DNA of 5,035 bases, from contig JAUXQA010000041.1 of assembly GCA_030683195.1 (NCBI GenBank), positions 1 through 5,035 on the forward strand. The letters are read 5' to 3'. The notes under the pieces are model-generated. The model saw only the letters and a list, made by a program, of their open reading frames with translations. It was not told the origin of the DNA and did no database searches. Source of the stretch: Rhodoferax sp. (lineage in GTDB: Bacteria > Pseudomonadota > Gammaproteobacteria > Burkholderiales > Burkholderiaceae_C). A program made the position numbers and the translations under genes. Below, one piece after another: positions 1 through 5,035 of this stretch. How positions within the stretch are numbered: position 1 is the first letter of the stretch; every line of letters begins with the position of its first letter.

Positions 1-421
1 GCAACCGCATGCGTCAGGCGTGCTGCGTATTACCAGCGGGCGGGTATGGGCTACGGTGGATGGTCCTCACGCCGGGCACGGCAACGAGTCAGGCGATCAC
101 TTTTTGCAAGCCGGGCAGGTGCTGGCAGTCCGCGGCGGGCAGCGGCTGGTGTTTGAACGGTGGGATGACGAACGCCTGACCCCGGTTTATTTTGACTGGG
201 CGCCTCTGACGGTCGACTTTGCGGTGCCCGAGACAAACTGGCAGGTGGCGGTAGTGCAGCCAGCCCGGGATTTACGTCATGCGCTGCTCGCGGCGGGCCG
301 TGCATGCGGCCAATTGCTCCTGGGCCTGGCAACATCGGGTCTGCTGATGCTGCCAAGCCGTGTGGCACCCTGTGGTCTTTCCTGGGGCCGTCGCCTCGCC
401 GAGGAGCCCCGGCCGCAATAG
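1..421 (+). CDS. DUF2917-family protein, 5' end cut off by the window
   Basis: The reading frame is open from position 2 to a TAG at 419-421, giving about 139 visible codons. A GTG at 20 could be read as a start. However, the frame is open above it and the residues there (QPHASGVLRITSGRVW) fit the opening of a DUF2917 domain, so the true start probably lies before the window. Visible family features are GRVWATVDG, then DHFLQAGQVLAVRGGQRLVFERW (roughly residues 14-50 of the visible part), a short cupin-like beta-rich unit. The biochemical role of DUF2917 proteins is not established. The tail after about residue 85 is rich in Ala, Leu and Arg, contains a short hydrophobic stretch (LLLGLATSGLLML), and has no recognised domain. 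The gene converges on the small membrane-protein gene, with 28 bases between stops. Family assignment is from recognised motifs, not a search. Confidence 0.7.
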   Translation, partial: QPHASGVLRITSGRVWATVDGPHAGHGNESGDHFLQAGQVLAVRGGQRLVFERWDDERLTPVYFDWAPLTVDFAVPETNWQVAVVQPARDLRHALLAAGRACGQLLLGLATSGLLMLPSRVAPCGLSWGRRLAEEPRPQ

Positions 422-446
422 ACGGTGCGCAGCCCTGCCGTTTTTT
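422..446 (+). terminator. possible weak intrinsic terminator after the DUF2917 gene
   Basis: Directly after the TAG, ACGGTG (422-427) can pair with TGCCGT (436-441), including two G-U pairs, around an 8-base loop. A run of six T follows at 441-446. The position between two convergent genes fits a terminator, but the stem is short and partly wobble-paired, so this is tentative. Confidence 0.3.
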
Positions 447-449
447 GAA

Positions 450-674
450 TCAGGGCTCGGCCTGCGGTTTGGGCTCGGCGTCTTTCATCAAGCGCCAAAG
501 CAGCCAGGTGCCTAGCGCGGCATTGGCCAGTGCGAAGCCGCCGATCAACACCATGCCCAGCGTGTTGAGGGTGCGGTTTTGCACGATCCAGGCCAAACCG
601 TAGGACAAGGTATTGAGCACCAGCATGAGCCAGAACAAGGGGTTGCGTGGTTGAAAAATTCGCAGGAGTTTCAT
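450..674 (-). CDS. small two-helix inner-membrane protein, hypothetical
   Basis: This encodes 74 residues starting at the ATG at 674 (MKLLRIFQPRNPLFW) with a TGA at 452-450. Two hydrophobic segments, about residues 12-30 and 38-60, are joined by a short polar turn (QNRTLN). The tail is charged and proline-containing (KDAEPKPQAEP). This predicts a helical hairpin in the cytoplasmic membrane. A longer in-frame reading from 836 exists, but it runs through the lipoprotein gene and has no membrane-protein character, so the start at 674 is preferred. There is no clear Shine-Dalgarno sequence before it. It lies 37 bases after the stop of the lipoprotein gene on the same strand and is probably co-transcribed with it. 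I do not recognise the family, and no enzymatic motif is visible. Confidence 0.72.
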   Translation of the reverse strand: MKLLRIFQPRNPLFWLMLVLNTLSYGLAWIVQNRTLNTLGMVLIGGFALANAALGTWLLWRLMKDAEPKPQAEP

Positions 675-711
675 GGCGCGGATGCTAACGGTTGAGCGGT
701 CACCGGGGCGG

Positions 712-1617
712 TCAGCGCCCGACAGCCGCCAGGATGCGGGCATCGGTCTCATAGGCCTGCAGCTTGTCGATGAGGGTGCGCCGCTGAGCGGGGTTGGTGC
801 TGTTGTGCATCTCGGCCAGCGTGCGGCAACTCTCAAGCGTCATTTTGGTTGAATAGTCGCGATAGCCCGGATCCGGTGACTCAATGGTGCTTGCCGTCAG
901 GGCCCGGACCTGTGCTTTCAGTGCGGGCTCGTTGAGTTGGCCATCCACCACCTGGCGCAGCGTCGCCAGCGTGTCCTGCTGGCGGCGCACCATTTCCCGG
1001 TAGCGCCAGTCGGCATCGAACCCTGAATTCGCCAGAGAAGCCCGCAGCACAGCCAGTTGTGGCGCTTCGATGCGGCCGTACAGCATTTCGATCCGGTCTA
1101 CCAACTGCTTTTGGCGCCGGGCCGTGCGATCAGTGGAGCTGCCCTCCATCCATTCGGCGCGCCACTTTTTGTTGTGTTTTTCAAATTTTTGTTTCAGGTG
1201 TGCGAGCTGCTCGGCCTTGGTGTTTTGCGCCAGTGAGAGCAGGGCTGGCTCAGCCTGGTTCAACAGATTTTGGTACCGGGCTTTGAGCCCCTCGCCCAGG
1301 TTGCAAGCTTGCTCCGGGGTCACGTTGTCGGGCGCGAGGCGGCGCAGATTCTCCAAGGTGCCTATATAAAGCGGCAGCTCGTTTTGACGGTGCCAGCCGT
1401 GCAGCGTGGCCAGGTCGGTGCGCAGCTTTGCCCCTTGGGCGTCGCCCAGGTCCAGGTAGCTGTCGATCCACCAGTAACTCAAATCGGGCGCATTGTTGTA
1501 GGCCAGCTTGGCCGCGCTGCAGCCCGTGAGCACCAGCGCTGTGGTCAGCGCCAGGAGGGCGCTGATAAGATGAAAAGACCTCAAATGCCGCAGAACTCGG
1601 CGAACGGAAACAAACAT
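712..1617 (-). CDS. DUF6279-like outer-membrane or periplasmic lipoprotein
   Basis: This encodes 301 residues from the ATG at 1617 to a TGA at 714-712. The N-terminus carries basic residues (RRVLRHLR), a hydrophobic core (LISALLALTTALVL) and the lipobox L-T-G-C with the acylated cysteine at residue 33. This is a classic type II signal peptide. The mature start, CSAAKLAYNNAPDLSYWW and then DSYLDL, is the pattern I associate with DUF6279 lipoproteins, whose function is unknown. The rest is helical and highly charged, with a Lys/Glu/Arg-rich section at about 133-175, and contains two further cysteines (105 and 264). A reading from 1803 is possible but would put the signal peptide inside the protein and overlap glmU, so it is rejected. 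A TTG at 1584, just before RSFHLISALLALTT, is a plausible alternative start with a more compact signal. No clear ribosome site separates these options. Confidence 0.82.
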   Translation of the reverse strand: MFVSVRRVLRHLRSFHLISALLALTTALVLTGCSAAKLAYNNAPDLSYWWIDSYLDLGDAQGAKLRTDLATLHGWHRQNELPLYIGTLENLRRLAPDNVTPEQACNLGEGLKARYQNLLNQAEPALLSLAQNTKAEQLAHLKQKFEKHNKKWRAEWMEGSSTDRTARRQKQLVDRIEMLYGRIEAPQLAVLRASLANSGFDADWRYREMVRRQQDTLATLRQVVDGQLNEPALKAQVRALTASTIESPDPGYRDYSTKMTLESCRTLAEMHNSTNPAQRRTLIDKLQAYETDARILAAVGR

Positions 1618-3049
1618 GACAGATAGCTCAAAAGTCGCCCCCATTTCCGGGGCAGTGGATGTGGTGATCATGGCGGCCGGCAAGGGTACGCGCATGAAAA
1701 GCAAGTTGCCCAAAGTGTTGCACCTTTTGGCCGGACGCGCTTTGCTGCAGCATGTGGTGGACACGGCAGCGGCCCTGATGGCACGCCAGGTGGTGCTCAT
1801 CACCGGTCATGGTGCTACACAAGTTGAAGACGCTCTATCAATCAACACGCCGGTTACAGCCGGTTTTAGTCTTAATTTTGTGCGCCAGGAGCCCCAATTG
1901 GGCACGGGGCATGCCGTGCAGCAGGCCCTACCGGTGCTGCGGGATGACGGCATTGTGGTGGTGCTCTCTGGCGATGTGCCTTTGACGCAGGCCGACACCT
2001 TGCGTGACCTGATTGCCGCCTGCGGTGGTAGCAAACTGGCGCTGCTCACCATTGATTTTGCCGACCCTACCGGCTATGGGCGCATCGAGCGCCGGGGCGA
2101 GGTGGTGCAGGCCATCGTGGAGCACAAAGACGCCAGCCCCGAGCAGCGCGCCATTCGTGAGGTCTACAGCGGCATCATGGCCGTGCCGGCTGCCCATCTC
2201 AAGCCGTGGCTGGCACGGCTGGACAACCAGAACGTGCAGGGCGAGTACTACCTGACAGACATCGTCAAGTTTGCCGTGGCGGATGGCGTGCCCGTGGTGG
2301 CGCACAAGATCATGGATGCCGTGCAGGTGGCGGGTGTCAACAGCCCGGTGCAACTGGCCGAGCTGGAGCGGGCCTTTCAGACGCGCCAGGCCCTGCGTTT
2401 CATGGAGCAGGGCGTGCGTCTGGCCGACCCGGCGCGGTTTGACGTGCGCGGTGAACTGACCTGCGGGCAAGACGTCTCGATTGATGTGAATTGTGTGTTT
2501 GAAGGCACGGTGTCGTTGGGCGACGATGTCAAGATTGGCGCCAATTGCGTCATTGCCAACGCCTCCATTTCAGCGGGTGCAGTCATTCACCCGTTCACCC
2601 ACATCCAAGGGGGGCAGCCCGGCACCAAGGACGCTGTGGAAGTGGGGGCGGGCGCGTTGATTGGCCCGTTTGCCCGCTTGCGCCCGGGCGCCAAACTGGG
2701 CGCCGAGGTGCATATCGGCAATTTTGTCGAGGTCAAAAACTCCACACTGGCCCCCGGTGCCAAGGCCAATCACCTTGCTTACCTGGGCGACGCCACAGTG
2801 GGCGAGCGAGTCAACTATGGCGCCGGCAGCATCACGGCCAACTTTGATGGCGCATTCAAACATCGCACTGTCATTGAGGCCGATGTGCATGTGGGCAGCA
2901 ATTGCGTGCTGGTGGCACCCATCAGATTAGGCGCTGGTGGCACTGTCGGTGGCGGCTCAACGTTGACCAAAGACACCCCGCCCGGCGCCCTGAGTGTGGC
3001 CAGGGGCAAACAAGTGAGCATTGCCAACTGGAAGCGGCCCGCCAAATGA
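1616..3049 (+). CDS. glmU: bifunctional N-acetylglucosamine-1-phosphate uridyltransferase / glucosamine-1-phosphate N-acetyltransferase
   Basis: GlmU acetylates glucosamine-1-phosphate with acetyl-CoA, then joins the product to UTP, giving UDP-GlcNAc for peptidoglycan and lipopolysaccharide in the cytoplasm. The 477-residue frame is complete. The N-terminal nucleotidyltransferase domain (about 14-250) has the signature MAAGKGTRM (19-27), LPKVLH with Lys33, QLGTGHA (95-101), SGDVPL with metal-binding Asp120, GYGRI (153-157) and GEYYLTD (209-215). The C-terminal left-handed beta-helix domain has ARLRPG (353-358), NHLAYLGD with the expected catalytic His386 and Tyr389, and NYGAGSITANFDG (400-412). 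It is about 20 residues longer than the E. coli enzyme (456), partly from an N-terminal extension and partly from a Gly-rich insert near 331-341. The ATG at 1616 has a GGAA six bases upstream. That start overlaps the lipoprotein start on the other strand, and the stop overlaps the kinase start. Confidence 0.97.
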   Translation: MTDSSKVAPISGAVDVVIMAAGKGTRMKSKLPKVLHLLAGRALLQHVVDTAAALMARQVVLITGHGATQVEDALSINTPVTAGFSLNFVRQEPQLGTGHAVQQALPVLRDDGIVVVLSGDVPLTQADTLRDLIAACGGSKLALLTIDFADPTGYGRIERRGEVVQAIVEHKDASPEQRAIREVYSGIMAVPAAHLKPWLARLDNQNVQGEYYLTDIVKFAVADGVPVVAHKIMDAVQVAGVNSPVQLAELERAFQTRQALRFMEQGVRLADPARFDVRGELTCGQDVSIDVNCVFEGTVSLGDDVKIGANCVIANASISAGAVIHPFTHIQGGQPGTKDAVEVGAGALIGPFARLRPGAKLGAEVHIGNFVEVKNSTLAPGAKANHLAYLGDATVGERVNYGAGSITANFDGAFKHRTVIEADVHVGSNCVLVAPIRLGAGGTVGGGSTLTKDTPPGALSVARGKQVSIANWKRPAK

Positions 3050-3840
3050 ACCCCGGGCCTGAGGCGGCTGCCGCCAACGCTGAGCCCACGACCTCCAGCA
3101 CTGAGTCGCTGTTGAGCACACGGCTGGACACTGAGCGCTTGCAGCGCGAACTCTCGCAGGCGCGTGCCGAACTGGAGGAGTTCACCCAGTCGGTTTCGCA
3201 CGATCTACGGGCTCCCCTGCGCCACATCACGTCTTATGTGCAGATCGTGGTTGAAGAAATGGGCAGCGAACTCAAGCCCGATGTCGCTGCCCACCTCCAA
3301 ACCGTGACCCAGGCCGCCCGGCAGATGGGGCACCAGATTGACGGCCTGACAGAACTGTCGCGCCTGACCGGTCTCACCATGCAATGGACCGAGTTGGATC
3401 TGGCCGCGCTGGTGGTTGACGTGCGCCTGGTGATGCCGCCAGAGCCGCCCGGGCGGGTGATTGACTGGCAGATTGCAAGCGATGTGCCCACATTGCGCGG
3501 TGATCTGCTGATGATCCGCCAGGTGATGACGCATCTCCTGTCCAACGCCCTGAAGTTCTCGGTGGCCCAGGCGGTGACGAAGATTGAACTGACATGGCGG
3601 CTGACGGACGACGGCCTGTGCGCAGTGACCGTGACCGACAACGGCGTGGGGTTCAACCCCGACTACGCCGGCAAATTGTTTCATGCGTTCCAGCGTCTGC
3701 ACAGCTCGCGTGAGTTTGAGGGTCTGGGCATGGGCCTGGCCCTGACCCGCAAAATCATTGAGCGCCACGGTGGCACCGTGTGGGCCATCGCCACGCCCAA
3801 GGCGGGTTGCAGCGTCAGTTTCACGCTGCCATTGGCATGA
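3046..3840 (+). CDS. soluble orphan sensor histidine kinase (HisKA plus HATPase_c core)
   Basis: This encodes 264 residues from the ATG at 3046, which overlaps the glmU stop in ATGA, to a TGA at 3838. The order is: a low-complexity Ala/Thr/Ser N-terminus (1-22); a short likely coiled coil (23-48); a HisKA dimerisation domain with the H-box SVSHDLRAPLRHI and phospho-accepting His52; and the ATPase domain. The ATPase domain has the N-box HLLSNALKFS (Asn167), G1 box TDNGVGF (Asp198), F-box-like LFHAFQRLHS and G2 box GLGMGLAL. All catalytic boxes are present. No transmembrane segment and no PAS, GAF or phytochrome domain fits in the first 48 residues, so the kinase is cytoplasmic and must sense through a partner or its coiled coil. 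The H-box style resembles the kinase modules of bacteriophytochromes. The only GGAAG lies 11 bases before the ATG, so translation is probably coupled to glmU. No response regulator is adjacent; the cognate partner is unknown. Confidence 0.9.
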   Translation: MNPGPEAAAANAEPTTSSTESLLSTRLDTERLQRELSQARAELEEFTQSVSHDLRAPLRHITSYVQIVVEEMGSELKPDVAAHLQTVTQAARQMGHQIDGLTELSRLTGLTMQWTELDLAALVVDVRLVMPPEPPGRVIDWQIASDVPTLRGDLLMIRQVMTHLLSNALKFSVAQAVTKIELTWRLTDDGLCAVTVTDNGVGFNPDYAGKLFHAFQRLHSSREFEGLGMGLALTRKIIERHGGTVWAIATPKAGCSVSFTLPLA

Positions 3841-3848
3841 CGGAGCTT

Positions 3849-3919
3849 TTCAAAATTTTTTAAGTCTTTTAGCCCTCTATCCGGCGTTTTTATTGCTCTG
3901 GCTGCTACTGATTTTGATG
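3849..3919 (-). repeat. probable Comamonadaceae intergenic repeat (degenerate copy)
   Basis: This AT-rich stretch fills most of the 82-base gap between the convergent kinase and Lrp-type genes. Read on the minus strand it runs CATCAAAAT, then GTAGCAGCCAGAGC, an AT spacer, ACGCC, then GAGGGCTAAAAGACTT and an A/T-rich end. This order resembles a dispersed intergenic element I recall from Comamonadaceae genomes (parts like TAGCTGC..AGCGC..GAGGCCAAAAAGACTTG). Only one copy is in the window, so repetition cannot be shown here. No strong hairpin with a T-run was found, so it is not called a terminator. Confidence 0.42.
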
Positions 3920-3922
3920 GGT

Positions 3923-4405
3923 TCAGGGTAGCGGAACTCTTGCCCCGAACTTGCTGCGTTTCAGGCTGAAAAACGCCTTGACATTGCGCACATTGGCATC
4001 GCTCGTGAACAACCGCTGTGACAGCGCCAGGTAATCCGGCATGTGCGCGGTGTGTACCACCAGACAAAAGTCAGGCCCGGGCGAGACGCGGTAACACTGC
4101 TGCACGGCGTCATCCGTGGCCACCCGTTTCTCAAAGGCCGACAGTGCGCCCTCGTCCTGGCGGTCCAGGGTGATCTCGACGATGGCGCATAAGCCGTGCC
4201 CGACGATTGCGCTGAGTTTGTCCACGCTGAGCACTGCAATTTCGCGCTCAATCAGGCCCAGATCGCGCAGCCGTTTAACCCGGCGCAAGCAGGTGGGCGG
4301 CGAGATGTGAACGTGTGCCGCCAAGGCCTGATTGCTCAGGGAGGCATTCAGCTGCAACTGCGCGAGCAGCTGGAGGTCGGTGGTATCAAGCGCTATTTGT
4401 TCCAT
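3923..4405 (-). CDS. Lrp/AsnC-family transcriptional regulator
   Basis: This encodes 160 residues, the usual Lrp/AsnC length, from the ATG at 4405 to a TGA at 3925-3923. The N-terminal winged helix-turn-helix (about 5-60) has the family pattern LDTTDLQLLAQLQ, then SNQALAAHVHISPPTCLRRVKRLRDLGLI (24-52), where the recognition helix follows HISPPT. The C-terminal RAM/ligand-binding domain (about 68-150) includes VGHGLCAIVEITLD and VSPGPDFCLVVHT, where these regulators oligomerise and often bind an amino acid. The tail, KRSKFGARVPLP, is family-typical. The protein probably acts as a dimer-based assembly on AT-rich DNA. It is transcribed divergently from glmS across a region with many AAATAT motifs, suggesting autoregulation and possibly control of glmS. 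No strong Shine-Dalgarno precedes the ATG, but no better start is available. The effector and true targets cannot be read from sequence. Confidence 0.93.
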   Translation of the reverse strand: MEQIALDTTDLQLLAQLQLNASLSNQALAAHVHISPPTCLRRVKRLRDLGLIEREIAVLSVDKLSAIVGHGLCAIVEITLDRQDEGALSAFEKRVATDDAVQQCYRVSPGPDFCLVVHTAHMPDYLALSQRLFTSDANVRNVKAFFSLKRSKFGARVPLP

Positions 4406-4492
4406 ATTTTTATGATCTGTGAAATATATCCATCAAATATACCAATCATGAAATATAAGTCCAAATAGTCCCGATATTTAACTGCATATTTC
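4404..4492. promoter_or_regulatory. AT-rich array of AAATAT motifs, candidate Lrp-type operator
   Basis: Six copies of AAATAT occur within 89 bases. Three are on the plus strand (4422-4427, 4435-4440, 4451-4456) and three on the minus strand (4404-4409, 4474-4479, 4486-4491). Two plus-strand copies extend to the identical GAAATATA (4421-4428 and 4450-4457). GAAATAT at 4450-4456 forms an inverted pair with ATATTTC at 4486-4492. Lrp/AsnC proteins typically bind several AT-rich sites near their own promoter, and the array lies directly before such a gene. Operator function is inferred. Confidence 0.5.
4436..4464 (-). promoter_or_regulatory. candidate sigma-70 promoter for the Lrp/AsnC gene
   Basis: On the minus strand TTGGAC (4464-4459) is followed after exactly 17 bases by TATATT (4441-4436), a 5/6 match to the -10 consensus. 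The -35 match is only 3/6. Transcription would start near 4429, leaving a leader of about 24 bases. The element sits inside the AAATAT array, so binding there would block it. In such AT-rich DNA a chance match is possible. Confidence 0.33.
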
Positions 4493-4528
4493 TTCTTGAT
4501 CCCACTACGATCGCAACACCTATTTTTT

Positions 4529-4532
4529 GGAG
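4529..4532 (+). promoter_or_regulatory. ribosome binding site of glmS
   Basis: GGAG at 4529-4532 lies six bases before the ATG at 4539. It is the strongest Shine-Dalgarno match in the window. It fixes the glmS start, which is confirmed by the Met-Cys-Gly opening required for the N-terminal catalytic cysteine. Confidence 0.85.
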
Positions 4533-4538
4533 CAGTCT

Positions 4539-5035
4539 ATGTGCGGCATTGTCGGCGCGGTATCCAACCGCAACATCGTTCCGGTCCTGGTGCAGGGCCT
4601 GGCCCGTCTCGAATACCGGGGTTACGACTCCTGTGGCGTCGCCGTGGTGGCCGATGGCCTGAAGCGGGCCCGCAGCACCGCCCGCGTGGCAGAGCTTGCC
4701 GAGCAAATCAGCGTTACCCGGCTGGAGGGCCTCACCGGCATCGCCCACACCCGCTGGGCCACCCATGGCGCGCCGGTGGTGCACAACGCGCACCCGCATT
4801 TCAGCCACGGCACGGGGGCAGACGCTGCCAACCGGCCCGGTCGCATTGCCTTGGTGCACAACGGCATCATTGAAAACCACGATGACCTGCGTGCCGCCCT
4901 GCAAGCCAAAGGCTATGTGTTTTTGAGCCAGACCGACACCGAAGTCATTGCCCACTTGGTTGACAGTCTTTACAACGGCGACCTGTTTGAAGCCGTCAAG
5001 GCGGCGCTGCCCCAGTTGCACGGGGCCTACGCCAT
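4539..5035 (+). CDS. glmS: glutamine-fructose-6-phosphate aminotransferase (isomerising), 3' end cut off by the window
   Basis: GlmS moves ammonia from glutamine to fructose-6-phosphate, giving glucosamine-6-phosphate, the first committed step to UDP-GlcNAc. The 165 visible residues cover most of the N-terminal class II glutamine amidotransferase domain. It opens MCGIVGA, so removal of Met exposes Cys as the nucleophile. It then has LEYRGYDSCGVAV (24-36), HTRWATHG (70-77), HPHFSH (85-90), VHNGIIEN (106-113) and SQTDTEVIAHL (130-140), all standard GlmS motifs. Between HPHFSH and the HNG motif there is a segment, GTGADAANRPG (91-101), that the E. coli enzyme lacks. The two sugar-isomerase domains (about 400 more residues) lie beyond the window. 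It is divergent from the Lrp/AsnC gene and separated from glmU by two genes, unlike the adjacent glmUS pair of E. coli. Confidence 0.97.
   Translation, partial: MCGIVGAVSNRNIVPVLVQGLARLEYRGYDSCGVAVVADGLKRARSTARVAELAEQISVTRLEGLTGIAHTRWATHGAPVVHNAHPHFSHGTGADAANRPGRIALVHNGIIENHDDLRAALQAKGYVFLSQTDTEVIAHLVDSLYNGDLFEAVKAALPQLHGAYA

Noticed and set aside
675..836. N-terminal extension of the small membrane protein up to 836
   Set aside because: The added residues are an out-of-frame reading of the lipoprotein gene. The natural short start MKLLRIF directly precedes the first helix.
1618..1803. N-terminal extension of the lipoprotein up to an ATG at 1803
   Set aside because: It would bury the signal peptide inside the protein and overlap 190 bases of glmU. 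The lipobox position favours the start at 1617 or just downstream.
1928..2470. 180-codon minus-strand open frame opposite glmU
   Set aside because: His-rich, motif-free composition typical of an antisense reading of a high-GC gene. glmU itself is fully supported on the plus strand.
2902..3045. Upstream extension of the histidine kinase into glmU
   Set aside because: The added Arg/Trp/Cys-rich residues are an off-frame reading of glmU. The ATGA overlap at 3046 is the usual arrangement.
3205..3768. 187-codon minus-strand open frame opposite the histidine kinase
   Set aside because: It is antisense to all the kinase catalytic boxes, and no domain is seen in its translation.
3921..3950. Hairpin GTTCAGGG / CCCCGAAC (one mismatch, 14-base loop) over the end of the Lrp/AsnC gene, considered as a terminator
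   Set aside because: There is no T-run after it on either strand, and the stem includes the gene's stop codon. Not enough to call a terminator.
4496..4526. TTGATC with downstream TATTTT as a glmS sigma-70 promoter
   Set aside because: The spacer is 19 bases, the -10 match is weak, and transcription would start at or after the ribosome binding site. The real glmS promoter is more likely further up in the AT-rich region but could not be fixed.
4446..5021. 191-codon open frame on the minus strand opposite glmS
   Set aside because: It is antisense to an unmistakable GlmS N-terminus, has no recognisable motif, and ends in the AT-rich intergenic region. It is a GC-driven shadow frame.
1..5035. 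Search for CRISPR repeats, tRNA or rRNA, insertion-sequence ends and transposase or phage genes
   Set aside because: None seen. All genes look chromosomal, and codon use is similar across them.

Overview
The window looks like chromosomal DNA from a betaproteobacterium, most likely the family Comamonadaceae (Rhodoferax/Polaromonas-like). This rests on high-GC coding sequence, a DUF2917-type protein, a DUF6279-type lipoprotein, long variants of GlmU and GlmS, and an intergenic stretch that resembles repeats I recall from that family. The organism call is an inference; no marker gene such as rRNA is present.

Layout. Positions 1-421 (+) hold the 3' part of a DUF2917-like gene that begins before the window. 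It converges on two minus-strand genes: a 74-residue two-helix membrane protein (674 to 450) and, upstream of it, a DUF6279-like lipoprotein (1617 to 712). The lipoprotein start codon overlaps the start codon of glmU (1616-3049, +) on the opposite strand, so there is no intergenic space between these divergent genes. glmU is followed, with a 4-base ATGA stop/start overlap, by a soluble histidine kinase with no recognisable sensor domain (3046-3840, +). An 82-base AT-rich gap with a probable family-specific intergenic repeat separates the kinase from a convergent Lrp/AsnC-family regulator (4405 to 3923, -). That regulator is transcribed divergently from glmS (4539 to beyond the window end, +) across a 133-base AT-rich region carrying six copies of AAATAT in both orientations.

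Functionally the core is UDP-N-acetylglucosamine synthesis. GlmS makes glucosamine-6-phosphate, and GlmU acetylates glucosamine-1-phosphate and uridylylates it to the precursor of peptidoglycan and lipopolysaccharide. Between these two enzymes sit two regulatory genes, a kinase coupled to glmU and a feast/famine-type regulator facing glmS. A regulatory link between them and amino-sugar synthesis is suggested by position only. No mobile element, CRISPR array, tRNA or rRNA was seen, and no gene-free stretch exceeds 133 bases.
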